DNA of 64,000 nucleotides from Bolinopsis microptera (taxonomy: Eukaryota; Ctenophora; Tentaculata; Lobata; Bolinopsidae). Below the pieces are notes generated by a model, which was given only the letters and a program-made list of their open reading frames with translations, was not told the origin of the DNA and did no database searches. Positions 45,404-58,485 of this stretch are shown in pieces (position 1 is the stretch's first letter; the number at the start of each line of letters is the position of its first letter). Both the position numbers and the translations under genes were made by a program. The stretch is taken from the NCBI RefSeq assembly GCF_026151205.1, contig NC_087081.1, positions 1,911,886 through 1,975,885 of the forward strand, in the 5' to 3' direction.

Positions 45404-46442
45404 TATAGGACGATTCTTTAGAAATTTTAATTATTCGGCTTTAATTGGAATTTAAAGTTTATTTAAATTTGATGCTGGTTCATTTACCTAAACTTTGTTT
45501 TATGAAGTTTGCAAGCTGATAGGTTTTAAAGTTACAATTTTCCCCGTGGTTCACCTGGCTGATTCTAACTTTTTCCTAATATATTATGCAGAAATTGCCG
45601 AATGTCAGATGTTTTATTAGGACAGGATTCTGTCAAATTTAGTTCCTTAATTAAGTCTGGCTCCAATTTTATGGGAAGCATTTTCAGAGTGGCAATTGGA
45701 TTTGAGGTCATATTCTAAAACTAGAAATATTTGGATTATATTACTAGAAATGTTTATTATATTGTTCACATGCTGGATACAACTGCGTCAGGCAGCCTTT
45801 TTGCCCTGTGATACTCACATAATTATTATTGTTTGACTTTCAAAGCATAATTGAATAATTGTTGGGTGCATTCCATCGGCGAATGTATCCCTACATTACA
45901 GACTAACATGTCCCATCCGAAACCCCCATCTTTACCCTTCAAGCTGTACTCATGAATGATATTTTGTCTCCAAAAGACCTCCGGCCCCCGTACGTTATAC
46001 ACTGCCACATGCTCTCCACATAACCGAGCAATTAAAAAGATATAATGAGGACCGTTGGATCTTTGCAAATTGATCTGAGTGAGATTCTTGGATAGGTTTT
46101 TATGACGTGGATGACTGTTTTGAGAATTGGATTACCAGATATTTCGGAGTTAGTGTGTTATTTATTTGTATATTGTTTTAATTGACATAGTTATAACATT
46201 CTTTTTGATTTGTTCCCGGAGCCTCTGGCTTGAAATTTGATTTCCAAATTAATTAAATGGTTGATAAATTCAAGTGATAAATCATTACCTCAATTTGAAT
46301 CAAACTGCGAACGGTGGCTGCATGGTGCACCCAGACAGTGCTAACCGCATGGTAGGCGCGCGCGTCATGCACGCTCTTCTTTTTTGTTTATATTTATGTG
46401 ATTTGGGTGCCGCCGCCGCTCTACTGATTTCTAAGGTCCTAC
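45404..46442. other. HYOU1 3' flank, no gene seen
   Basis: AT-rich. The 80-codon minus frame 45826-46068 has no recognisable motif. Probable HYOU1 3'UTR at its start. Confidence 0.5.
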
Positions 46443-49400
46443 TTAGGGGTCGTTCACATATTACGTACTCAATATTTTGGCAATTTTTACCCCCCTCCGT
46501 AATCAACCGAAATCAAGACCGAACCCCCCACTCCCCCCTATATTACGTAATCAAGGTTTGACCCCCCCCCCCCATTTTGTCAGTTCCCAAGCATGAAGAC
46601 ACTACCCGCTGTAAGAGCTGCTTTGAAAGAGCTCTATGTTCTTAAACGTATAGATATTGTGTAATTTTGTCGTTGATTTAATTTTATTACTGATTTAATT
46701 TTATTACTGATTTAATTTTATTACTATCTATTACATGTTCATGTTAAGCCATTTATTTATTAAAAGCTATCACAACGGATTAATGAATGAAATAATCGCA
46801 AAGCACTTACTAAACGAAAATTGGTTTAAAAAACGAAAATTTTGATTACATAATTAACGAAAATTGTCCAATTGGTATTTCGAAAATCGGTAAAAAATTA
46901 AAATTTTGATTACATGATCAACGATCCCCCCCCCCCCCCTGTAATCAACCGTAATCATTTGAAACCCCCCCCCCCCCTCGGCTGATTACGTAATATGTCA
47001 ACAGCTCATAAACTTTTAATAATATTTAAAGTTTATGAGCTGTTGAACTCTTATTTTGCCTCATTTTACCTCATCCCAATTTTGCCTTTTTTGGCTGCCC
47101 GAATGAGGTAAAAAGAGGTTGACCCCCCCCCCCCCCCCTATTTTTAGTTGAAAACTTCATTATCATTTCAAGATTTAATAGGTGGTAGAAGTAACCAATG
47201 TTTAATTTTCACCTAAAATATACCAATATTATTACTAAGCTTACAAAACTTAGGGAAAATAAAGGCTATACATAGTGATTAATATCTTATATTGCGTCAC
47301 TGAAAAAGATTAATACCACGAAAATTTGAACTTCATCAAGCCAGCCACCATCTTTAATGAATAAAACATGTATCTGACACAAATGAGGAGGAATGTTTGT
47401 TTAACAAAATGTTTTAATGATGTTTGTTTAACAAAATTAAATGTTTACCCATATTTTCCAATTGGCGCCAGTAAAAATACTATTAAGGATAGATAATCTC
47501 ATTTTAGTTATGCTGCCGCAATACTGATTTCTAAGGTCATATTTATTGAAAGTTAAAGAGCTGTTGAACTCTTATTTTTAGTTGAAAACTTCATTATCAA
47601 TCAAAGATTTGTTTAATTCAAGATTTGATGGGTGGTAGGAATAACCAATGTTTAGCGTTCACCTAAAATAACCCAATAACCCAAAACTCATGTGAATATG
47701 TAAAATACTATTACATAATAAACATTTGCCAAAACATATTATATTGGTAAAACATCTGTGCGTGAAAGTCAAAATGTTAACCTCATACTGTACTCTACCC
47801 CAAATTATGCCCTGAGAAACTATATTTACCACCTATGAAGTGAAAACCTTACCAATTAATACTAATCAAGGTAGGGTTGCCATTATCGGTACAATTTTTT
47901 TAATCGCGATAGTCGATAACTAATTTTTCAAAATTATCGCGATAATATCGGTTATCGGCGATAAATTTGGCAAGATAATAGAAGTAATATTTTTCTGCAC
48001 TATGCATACTTGAATTATGCTCCTATGCTATGTAACCTTGTTACATCATCATTATATAGTTACAATATCATTAATTGAATTTAATTTCCAAAAATCGATT
48101 AAATTCGAACTTTGAAGATAAAAATAGCAAACTTTAATCGCATTATCGTTGGCTTTATCATTTTCTATAGAATTGCTTAATGCTTTTCTATAAAAATAAT
48201 TGGAATATTGGCATTGCCCTTTAACAAGCCCATATTTCATCGACAGTATGGCCTATTGTTTCTCTGCAGAGAATTAGAATTACTTTAATAGCATTATCGT
48301 GTGCTTTATTCTTTTCTATAGAATTGCTTAATGCTTTTCTATAGAATCAATTGCAATATTGGTATTGCCCTTTAACAAGCCCATATTTCATCGACAAAAT
48401 ATGTTCTTTAGGCCTATTGTTTCTCTGCAGAGAATTAGAATTACGTATCAAGGTTTACTTAGTGATCATTTTGTAGTCTTGATATGCATCTGCAGCTAGA
48501 ATACCGGGGTCCGAGTATAACGTTACCAGCGATCATACGAAGTTAAGGTTCTTTCTCTAATCTCTTGACATATCGCGTACGTAGCCTATCAAGAAGGGTT
48601 CGAGAAAGTGGCGAGTCTATCTTTTGTCTTTGACTCTTCCATGGCTTGCTATCAATAAACTGAACATTCACTTCTGCTAGCTTGAGGGAGATTGTTGTCT
48701 CTTTAACACAGTCTTAATGATGTCTAACTCATGTCTAACTCAGTCTATCCTGTATTCCGTATTAGATTACCTAGCTCCGAGTCAACCAAAACTTCGTTCA
48801 CTGCATCAGTTATCCGGTAATATCTCTTCAACATATACACACCACACAGCAAACTCGAACAGGTTGTGCAGTCTCGTTGCAGTATGAGTTTCTTTCCGTG
48901 CATCAAAAACCAGAATAACTGCGTCTGATCATACAACCTCCAAGTACCTACTTAACTCATAACTAACTAGATGCGATAATATAACACGACATTTCAATTT
49001 TCACTGCCGCAAATTCATAAAAACTACAGACTACATAGCACGTCAGCATACCATCGTCCATTACATAGCAAATTATGGTAGCAGTCGTGTTTAACATGAC
49101 AAACAAAGAATCAGATCGATAAAGATCTTTGGCAAATTATCGCCGATAATTATCGGCCGATAATATCGGTTGGCAACCCTAAATCAAGGGAAAACGAAAG
49201 CTAGGTACATAGTGATTAATATCTTATATTTCGTCACTGAAAAAGACACGATTGACACCACGAAAATTTGAACTGCATCAAGCCAGCCACCATCTTTAAT
49301 GTTTCAAACACGTATGTGACACGAATCAGCCCCATTTTTTTGTAAATAATAAACGATATCTGTTGTTATTACTAATATTTTTAAAAGAGAAATAGACTCC

Positions 49401-49971
49401 CCAGCAAGCTCACTGTGTCACTGGTCAGTGATCCTCTACTTTAAGTTTGACGCTAAAACCATTATTAAACTGTGTACGCGTCATTTTCCTGTACGTGATT
49501 AAAAGTTCGCAAAGTTTAATCACATTTTCCAATTTGCGCCAGTGTAAATATAATCAACGTCGGAAATGAGGAAAAATATACTTACTTGTTTTAGTGTAAC
49601 TAGTGTAACCCGTACCTATGACCAGGACTTCACTATCGCAGTTGAAATGCAAAAGTTTAAACCCGCCTATTATATTCTGAAAAACGCATTACATTTTCGT
49701 AGTTAAGAACTCGCTCATATCAGTCCAAACACACCGCAATTTAATTTTGAGTGCCCCTCTGGTATCTTATAGTGATACTAATTGATAGACAATCTTGAGG
49801 TTTCCTGCCAAATTACTTAATTTTATAATAGTCCAGCTACTACCTCTGATTTATGAAACGTACAACAAAAAGTTACTTGTATTAGTATAGATAGCTTTGG
49901 TAAAACTGACTACGGAAGGGGATGTTAAAAATAGGCCAAAAAGTAATTACGTAATATGTGAACGATCCCTA
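46443..49971. mobile_element. 3.5-kb TIR element with poly-C blocks
   Basis: Left end AGGGGTCGTTCACATATTAC followed by GTA; right end TTACGTAATATGTGAACGAT CCCT, inverted copies of each other. The inside has several runs of 10-15 C flanked by GTAATCAACCGTAATC. A segment (about 47255-47400, ATAGTGATTAATATCTTATA) is repeated directly at about 49200-49325. A hAT-like element is nested at 47872. No transposase ORF. The terminal sequence resembles a widespread invertebrate repeat type, but I do not assign a superfamily. Confidence 0.7.
47872..49181. mobile_element. non-autonomous hAT-like element
   Basis: Termini TAGGGTTGCCA and TGGCAACCCTA with an exact 8-bp target duplication AATCAAGG on both sides (47864-47871 and 49182-49189), as expected of hAT. 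Subterminal ATCGCGATAA/TTATCGGCGATAA palindromes. An internal stretch of about 151 bp is tandemly duplicated (AATTGCTTAATGCTTTTCTA at about 48171 and 48322). Nested in the element at 46443-49971. Confidence 0.88.
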
Positions 49972-50743
49972 AACAGTAAACAGTCTCTGATTTATGAAAT
50001 GTACAGCAATTCCGATTGCTCTTTTGATGATTTGTTCAGGTTTCTCTTTTTCAAATTTTTTCTCTTTTGATGATTCTTTCAGGAACTATTATGATTTTTC
50101 TGAATAGATTCAGTGATGACAATATTCTAATATAGGTTAATAGATAAATCACGATTCAAAATGTCACACTCATATTCAGAAATGTTGATTAAATTTAAAA
50201 CTATCGAGATTCACACTGAAATTGAATATAAATTCCGATGTTAAAATGCTGTTCGATGTACAAAATACAAAATACAAGATCTTATCAATATATTAGTTAT
50301 TCAACATGAATAGGGTCACGGTAGATTTATCTCTTACCAAAATAATCTGATTAAAAACGAAATACTGAATACAGTTATAAAATAAAAATGTTTTCGAAGA
50401 CTTTATTTTGAATTGTAGTTGACGAAGTGAGAGTCTCCACTCAGTGTGTTAAAACATAATTCTTTGTCGACGTTTCGGCTACATGCCTTTCAGCTTTTGT
50501 CATAGACAGGACTTATTGATAACTTAGCCGAAACGTTGACAACTACAATTCAAAATAAATGATTGACCCACTCATAAGAGCGAAAAAAGATTACCAGTTT
50601 TCGAAGACTGTTAAAACTATAAAACTAAAAACAGCAAAATGCGTTTTATTGCCCGGGCCTACACTAGTAAAGCTTGCTAAACTGCTCCAGCTAACTGAAC
50701 TCCAGATTTGAAGTATCAAGACTTTGATAACAACATCTTCCAC
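49972..50743. other. short stretch with Penelope-like 3'-end pieces
   Basis: 50400-50560 holds inverted pieces: TTTTGAATTGTAGTTG and CAACTACAATTCAAAA face each other, and GACGTTTCGGCTACATGCCT TTCAGC (50469-50494) on the other strand reads GCTGAAAGGC..GCCGAAACGTC, the hairpin type seen in the PLE 3' region at 60343. The rest is AT-rich without features. Confidence 0.45.
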
Positions 50744-51853
50744 TTAAATAATGTTCATTAACCTCAAAGCAACAGCTCCTGTCATACACGCTTGCGGGAT
50801 AAAACAGGAATATTGCCCGTCAAAGAAGCTTGTATCAGCTGTGGGAGGCACCCTCTTTTGCCTTTTTTCCAACACATCATTTGAAGTCTGCGCCGCCTCA
50901 GAAGCTCGTCCAGCATTTCTTGTTCCGAACAGGCAGTCCCAAAGTCCCCCAACGGGTGTGAAGGAATAGTTGGAACCCTTGTGTCCCTCGTGGTGCCAGT
51001 CGTGATGGTGGGGCATGTCTGCAAATGGAATCCACCTCTGAACCGAATGAACCAGATTGAAAGGACCACTTGATCCAGAATGCTTCTCCAGGCTCTCACA
51101 TGTTCGTAGGATCCTCGAAACATAGAACATTTGCCTATCCAAGGGCACGAGAAGCTGAGCAAACAAGTGCCCAAAAAAGGCATTCCAGATCTTATCGCCC
51201 CAGTGCTCTTGGAAGGTTGTCCTTGACAATGGATGCTTTGCAAAGTGATGGACAGAGTGAACATTCCTCCAAAGCCACGCATTTTTGTGGAGTGCTCTGT
51301 GACCCCAATACATGCCAAATGACAGAACATAATGGTTGAGAGCTAGTTTCATGACCCTCTGCAAGAGAGTACCTGTGATATCCCCTCCCGGATAATAACC
51401 AGGCAGCATGAAGTAAACCACCAAATCAAAACAGAACTGACCGGCAAAAATCAATTTATCCTGGTAAACAATGTATTTCATCTGCTCCTTGTCTCGTCCA
51501 GTCAGATCCCTCTCCTTCTTCAGTCGATGCTCAGACACAGTCTGGGTCCTGTAGCTAGGAAATGCACAGAAAGTTGCCTCCAAATAGTTGTTGTAAACCC
51601 TCCTGAACAAGCTCAAGCCCCACTTTGCAAGCGCTACATGGAACAAAGACAAGCTCCCTTCAACTTTAATCTCGAAGAACCAAGCAACAAAAGTTAAGAT
51701 TGTCATGGATAAAACCTCTATGATTGTTGCCCAGCGGTCAAAGCTGAGCATGAGTGAACTGAAGTGTTCAGATAACTTAAGGTTCTGGGGAATGTGGTCC
51801 ACGTAGGGACGCGAGGGAATTACAGATGGTGTTATACTTTCCCCGGCCATCAT
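50744..51853 (-). CDS. fatty acid hydroxylase/sterol desaturase superfamily enzyme
   Basis: Integral-membrane di-iron oxygenase, probably of the ER. The three histidine boxes of the superfamily are present: HRALH (185-189), HSVHH (199-203) and DMPHHHDWHH (279-288), counted from the ATG at 51853 (369 aa). Hydrophobic segments lie at about 43-60, 140-152, 170-182 and 222-238. The frame is open to 51901, but the minus strand reads TTTAACAG|GAA-ATG-ATG, so the exon most likely starts at 51856 and translation at one of the paired ATGs. The last His box and the spacing fit the superfamily; substrate (sterol, sphingoid base, alkane precursor) cannot be told. It is a single coding exon, so any upstream exon would be 5'UTR. 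Confidence 0.88.
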   Translation of the reverse strand: MMAGESITPSVIPSRPYVDHIPQNLKLSEHFSSLMLSFDRWATIIEVLSMTILTFVAWFFEIKVEGSLSLFHVALAKWGLSLFRRVYNNYLEATFCAFPSYRTQTVSEHRLKKERDLTGRDKEQMKYIVYQDKLIFAGQFCFDLVVYFMLPGYYPGGDITGTLLQRVMKLALNHYVLSFGMYWGHRALHKNAWLWRNVHSVHHFAKHPLSRTTFQEHWGDKIWNAFFGHLFAQLLVPLDRQMFYVSRILRTCESLEKHSGSSGPFNLVHSVQRWIPFADMPHHHDWHHEGHKGSNYSFTPVGGLWDCLFGTRNAGRASEAAQTSNDVLEKRQKRVPPTADTSFFDGQYSCFIPQACMTGAVALRLMNII

Positions 51854-51856
51854 TCC

Positions 51857-52762
51857 TGTTAAATATAAAGATAGTGTTATTTGTCTTGATTTTGTTATCA
51901 TAATATGTTTGGTATTTAATCATAGATAATGAAGATAGACCTCGTCCTGCCAAATACGAAAATGGAACTTTTGATCCTATTAAAGTAAGTGAGGACAAGT
52001 GAAACAACCAGTTAAAGTAATCAATGTTAAAGTCAATCGTGAAGAACCGAAAGCTTCAAGTAGTAAAACATACTAGCTTGTCGAGGATTACATGCGATGA
52101 GCTATTCTTACTTTATATCACAAGATCCAATCATGTCATAACATTCCCTATTCAAAATTATATATATATCCCATTCACTGTAATTGTTAAGCTAAGAAGG
52201 TACTCAAAATGTGTGTAAACAATGTTGTGTTATCCAGCTATTGTCATGCGAAGTACCTACAGCTTTACACAAGGCACACACGTACACTGTTCCTAGTATT
52301 GTATCATACTAATCTTCTCTACATGAGATACTATTTATTCAGGCAATACTATTGAGAATATATCTATTTATATTTCAAACTTGACGCAAAGTCCATAATT
52401 TCTACAGTATAACAGGGCTAGATGATGAAGAGAAATTAAAACATAACTGATTTTTAAAATTTCCTCGAGCAAAGCTTTCGACTAGCGGGTGTCTAGTCAA
52501 TTATATAACAGTGTTGAATGTATTAAAACGACTGACTTAAATACAGGCTAAGTTGTAGCTTTAAGGTAGCGAGTGGAGCGCCAAATTACTCATAGAAGAG
52601 AAAAACAATTATTAAAAATTAATAAACTTACAATTATAATACATGCAACACTCTAAACTAAAGATTAGATAACTATAATTATACTATTGCTATGACACAA
52701 AACCAAAATCTCCAACTCGAACTACAACCCAAATTTACGCATTCACAACCCAACAGGACACG
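51857..52762. other. gene-free upstream region
   Basis: AT-rich, possibly promoter or 5'UTR of the hydroxylase gene. No repeat or ORF that I can support. Confidence 0.5.
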
Positions 52763-52770
52763 CTCCCACA

Positions 52771-53015
52771 CAGTGGCGTTATGTTGCCTGTTGGCGCCCC
52801 GCCGAAAATGCGCCCCCTCCCCTTTTTGCGCCTGTCCCTAAAATTGAACAAATTAGGTGATTTTAGCGGATACGCCGGAAAAATCTCTAAAAAAGTGTGT
52901 TTCTAGAGCAAGACGTGCAGTTTTGCTAGTACCTCAGTTAATTTTTTCAAAATTGTCCCACATTCAAACGAAGATTTTGCGCCCCCCTAAGATGGCGCCC
53001 TTTGTTACGCCACTG
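52771..53015. mobile_element. 245-bp hAT-like MITE
   Basis: Ends CAGTGGCGTTA and TTACGCCACTG are inverted; exact 8-bp target duplication CTCCCACA (52763-52770 and 53016-53023). Contains GGCGCCC-rich pieces. Non-coding. Confidence 0.9.
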
Positions 53016-56000
53016 CTCCCACACCATTACCCGTGCATAAAAGATTTTGCCCCCTGCCCTGCACCACTCAAGCTCAAAATTGTGTCTTTATCCTTCTAAT
53101 ATTATAATGGTATAATTCAATATATTACAGCTCTGATTAATCTCATTATAAAACTATATACTATAACCATAGACACTGTACACGATGATAAAATATTATA
53201 TCAATTAAATAAATAGAATAATGATAAATGGGGAAATGTATATGGGGTTATCAATATTCAATTATATTATTACTGGAGATAACATAAGGTCAGTTAAGGG
53301 GAGATACACCAAAAACGTTTTTGCTCCGAACATCGATTTTATTTTATATTATGGTTAAAAATTGATATCTGGATATTATCCGGTTGGAAGAGACAAGGAC
53401 AAGTGAAACAAGGAAGTTAGGAGTAAGGGCAAATTTTCGGCGTCAACGCCATCTTCAGGCTAAAATTGTTATAAATGTTAGTATATAATAAATGCTTCTA
53501 TACTAGTTAAAATGCTAAATTAAAATTACACACACTGAATACAGGTTACATCAAATGGTATTGTACATTACATTGAAAATAGTGATGTACACACGTTTTA
53601 CACTCTGTCCAAGTACATAATATCTACTGAACAGCAGGGTCGTGTGCTATTTGTTTAAATTTGTCTTTGAATATGTTGTAAAAGAAATCCCTTAAGCTTC
53701 TCGCACTCTTCTTTGTTATTGATACTAGGTTTAAATAAATTAATGTAGTAAGCTTCTGTTACTTTACGTTTAATGGTGCTATATAAGTTAATTTCTAAAA
53801 TATCGAAGGAAATATCTGGTTCTATGTTATCGTGAAACTCTGAATAATGAGCAGCCAACGGTTACCAAGACCCACGACGTATAAACAAAACAGGACGACT
53901 TCACCCTCTCTCACCTACAACACGTCATAACCCTTCATCATCAAACATACAAGATACCGACCACGTAACATGCACTCTACCATTCATCAACGAGCCATTT
54001 TCCAAAGAAGTCACTCAATTTGCCCTCTCACACAACTTACCGGTCAAATTCATATTCACACCAGGTAAGAAACTCTCAGAGATCTTATGTTCATCAAGAC
54101 CACACGACAAACCACACTGCACCATACCAAACTGTATCATATGTCCACTCATCACAACAAATCACGACTGCAAACCAAAATGTGTCATATACAAAGTTAC
54201 GTGTAAATTATGTCAAGAGCTATATATAGGGGAAACGAGTAGAACAGCACACGATAGACTTTCAGAGCATCGAAGAGCAGTCAACAGGCCTTTAACCTAT
54301 CCTGATAATGCGTTGGCTGCTCATTATTCAGAGTTTCACGATAACATAGAACCAGATATTTCCTTCGATATTTTAGAAATTAACTTATATAGCACCATTA
54401 AACGTAAAGTAACAGAAGCTTACTACATTAATTTATTTAAACCTAGTATCAATAACAAAGAAGAGTGCGAGAAGCTTAAGGGATTTCTTTTACAACATAT
54501 CGTCACCTCCAAGTAGAAAGGGTACAAGTTAAGATATACCCTTTCTATTTGTTCACCGGTTTTGGAACCCTCGGGTCATGACTCATCATGTCACCAAGTA
54601 TCAACTTGATTTGATGAAAATTTAGGTAACCCTAATTTTTAGAAATGACATAAGTCAACTTAACCCCTTTTTATATCTAAAATAGCGCACCTAGACCGAT
54701 AAGTAAAAAGGATACAAATTGAGATGGTCCCTTTTAATAATTCATTCTTACCAAATTTTATATAGGTTAAAAGGGTATAAGTCTACATGTACCCCTTTAA
54801 AAACAAGACTGGTACGATTATAATTGTATGTATATTCCAACAAAACATTTTCTTATCGGGTTATTAACGACCTATTAGTATTCAAAGTATAAAAACCAAT
54901 TTAGTATAGTTTCACTTCCATTGTATAGCTGTAAAATATATATTCTAACACAATATCATTTATCTCTGAATCTTTAACAGATTATCAGGGAGATCCCGTT
55001 CTGTGTACATTAGTTCCTGAACTTGTACTGTAGGTTCAAGTTAATGTTTCTCTCTTTGTATTATCATTTATACAAATCCTTAAGCTGGGGTTGGATCTCA
55101 GAAAAAGTACAGGGGGTTATGGCCCCCGCGAGAGCGCTCGGCAAATATTTACAACTACAAGCCTGATTAATCCAAAATATTTCTCGTTATTTTCAAAATC
55201 GTATCGGTATCATAAGTGAAGTACATGAGTCTAGAAACGTCTGTTTTCCGTTTAATGCGTTATTAGGGCTTAATAATGTGATATATTTTGATAGTAATCT
55301 TTAGATTATGTCTAAAAGACGCAGAGGACACAAGGATAAGGAAGGAACGGTTGTTAAGCCAGGAGATAGGGTATCAGTTCCCCGAGACTATTTCGATCGT
55401 GAAGAAACCAGTTACTCAGCCACGTTATCCTGTGATATACTTGTGCTATGGGGAAGTATCATCACAATATCAAAATCAAATGGAAGAGCATACGTAAGAT
55501 TCGATGTGGATGGCAAAGGGGTTGACATTCCAGTAGCAGATCTTTCGAAAAGTTTGACCGGTACGATTGATGCAGTAACTGTTGAATCTACGAAGACTAC
55601 AGTCCAGGGTATTGGAGATGAGGAGCAGACAGAGAGTACAGTCCAGGTGATGTTGGAGGAGACGGTAATGACAGAGAGTACAGTTCACTACACTACTACC
55701 ACTTATCCACCAGGTTGGCCTTGAAAATATATAACGGCTTTGTTTGCAGTAGCACTGTTAATAAATAACTTTGGCTTGTTCCCATATTACTGGTTTGACT
55801 CTTGCCTTATATATATTTCGATCCTTGACCTTAATAGAACTAAGGCAGAACAAGGTATATTGTTTAACTTTTTGTGCGAATGGTGTTACACAAAATGTTT
55901 CGGAAAAGTACATAAGAATTGGTGAGTTGATATTCTGGAATGATGTCCATGGATTGAAATTCCATCGTATTTAGGTATTTGGTGTTCCTATTGCAGCTGT

Positions 56001-56077
56001 GCTACAATAAGTATAATATTATATAAATTAATAACGTCCTGTTTCAGCTGTTGAAACACAAATTGGAGATGGATCTG

Positions 56078-56728
56078 ACTGGGCAAATGAAGGAGGAAAC
56101 CGCTCTGAGGGAAATGAAGGAGGAAACCGCTCTGAGGCAAATGAAGGAGGAAACCGCTCTGGGGCAGATGAAGGAGGAAACCGCTCTGAGGCAGATGAAG
56201 GAGGAGACCGCTCTGAGGCAGATGAAGGAGGAAACCGCTCTGAGGCAGATGAAGGAGGAAACCGCTCTAAAGCAGACGAAGGAGGAAACCGCTCTGAGGC
56301 AGATAAAGGAGGAAACCGCTCTGAGGCAGATGAAGGAGGAAACCGCTCTGTGGCAGATGAAGGAGGAAACCGCTCTGAGGCAGATGAAGGAGGAAACCGC
56401 TCTGTGGCAGATGAAGGAGGAAACCGCTCTGAGGCAGATGAAGGAGGAAATCTTTCTGAGGCAGATGAAGGAGGTAACCGCTCTGAAGCAGACGAAGGAG
56501 GAAACCGCTCTGAGGCAGATGAACGAGGAAACCGCTCTGAGGCAGATGAAGGAGGAAACCGCTCTGTGGCAGATGAAGGAGGAAACCGCTCTGAGGCAGA
56601 TGAACGAGGAAACCGCTCTGAAGCAGATGAAGGAGGAGACCGCTCTGAGGCAGATGAAGGAGGAGACCGCTCTGAGGCAGATGAAGGAGGGAACCGCTCT
56701 GAGGCAGATGAAGGAGGAAACCAGAGAA
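56078..56728. repeat. 27-bp coding minisatellite, about 24 copies
   Basis: Unit GCAGATGAAGGAGGAAACCG CTCTGAG with few variants (GTGGCAGATG, AACGAGG, AAAGCAGACG). Encodes ADEGGNRSE in the gene frame; all six frames are open across it, which produces spurious long ORFs on both strands. Confidence 0.95.
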
Positions 56729-58485
56729 AGAGATTTCTCCAGTCAGATCTACCCACGCCCGACATTCTAGCCACGCCCGACCCCGAACAACCTGTTGCTG
56801 GCCAGAATACTGTGCAAGAACTAAAAGAAGGAAAGGAAGTATATCTGTTGGATAGCTGCGGCAAGAAACAGTTCAAAGCTAAATATCATCCTACTGATAA
56901 GGAAAACAGAATTGTCCACTGCCGTCACTTAAAAGATGACGAAGAAAGATTCTTGATAACATGTGTCTACAAGTCAAATATTACAAACTACGATGAAGAT
57001 TTCCACGTTGAAGATACCTACATTGCTTGGAGCACTTTATGTATCAGTCGAGAAAGTACACCCTCCCAATGCAATCGAGAGAAGGATTCCGCAGCAACTA
57101 GTGAAAAGCGGGCGAGGGATGAAAAGTATGACACTAGAGTAGACATCTTTTGGACCCATGTTCAGATTGCAATAGGAAGAGTCGAGAAAGGTATATGTAC
57201 TGAGGATATACAACAAGAAGTGGAAGTTAGTATGATCTTCGGAAAGAATGTAGACAATTTAAAAGAAAAGTCAAATGTTGAGAAGCTGCATTTCAAAATT
57301 GGAGACATTATTATGTGGCCTACAAAAGAGATGGAGGTTAGACTGGATGACAATATACCTCTAAAAAAAGTCGCCAGGAAAGAGACTGCAAGCACGAGAG
57401 CGAAAAAAAGAAAAGAAGAAAAATGTATAAAGATGACAACTTTCGATGACCCAATGGAGACCTGTAATTGCAGAGATAAGTGCTATAACAAGATAGATGC
57501 GAATACCCAACAAAGTATTCGTGAATTCTACTGGACACAGGAGAGGAGTGGTGAGTATGGTGACAACAACTTATTTCTGAGCAAACTCCTTAATAGAAAA
57601 CACAAACAGCGTGACACAGTTCTTACTTCAATAAGGAAGCACAACAGAAAGTATACAGTTCACTACTCTCTGCCAACAAGTGTACCCATATCCACAGAGG
57701 AAGATAAGGTTACTGTCTGTAAAACGATGTTTCTGAAGACTTTAGGGATCACAAACAAAAAAGTGACGGTAGTCTTAAAGAAAAAATATGATGAAAAATC
57801 AATGGTCCATGGGCATACCGGCAAAGCCTCAAACAACAGCACAATAACTAAAGATGTTTCCAGTATAATCAGGGCTCACCTGTCCAGCTTCCCGACAGTT
57901 CCATCACACTACCGGAGGAAGTACACAAAAAATAGGTACTTCGAGGATGATATGACTCCAAAGAAAATGTTCGATCTTTTCAAGACAAGCCATCCTACTA
58001 TTGTTATTAGTTTGTCGTCGTATAAGAAAGTACTGAATACTTTTCACATTGGGTTTTTCAAGCCAAAAAACGATCAATGTGACGAATGTACCAAGTACAA
58101 TAACTCAAACAAGATTGAAGAAGATATCATCTTATGGAATGAACACATTGCAAGGAAGGATGCCTGTAGAAGCTCAAAGAACGCAGACAAAGAGAGAGCA
58201 AAAGATGATCCAAAATTTGCTGCTTTGATAATCGATATGGAGGCAGTACAAAACTGTCCTAAAGCAAAATCTGGAGAATTTTATTATCTATCCAAGATAT
58301 CATGCTATAATCTTTCGTGCTACCATTTGAAAGATGGTACAAAGGTATGCTTCATGTGGGATTCGACAATGGGCTGCAGAGGATCAAATGAGGTGGGATC
58401 ATGTATTCTACACATACTTAGGAAATTGCCTAAAGAAACAGAAGAAGTTGCTATATGGGCGGATACATGTGGGGGGCAAAACAGG

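Noticed and set aside
46274..46561. Hydrophobic 95-codon frame near a GC-rich patch
   Set aside because: Runs into the TIR element at 46443 and lacks splice or motif support.
54313..54516. 67-codon ORF with a start codon, and its minus-strand twin at 53655-53858, as two separate small genes
   Set aside because: They are the same PLE C-terminal segment in two orientations; the coding frame continues upstream through the GIY-YIG region.
56028..56876. Long minus-strand frame (282 codons, Ser/Pro/Glu-rich repeats) and a plus-strand alternative frame (239 codons) across the minisatellite
   Set aside because: A 27-bp repeat without stops opens all frames; only the frame that joins both the upstream exon and the downstream conserved domain is real.
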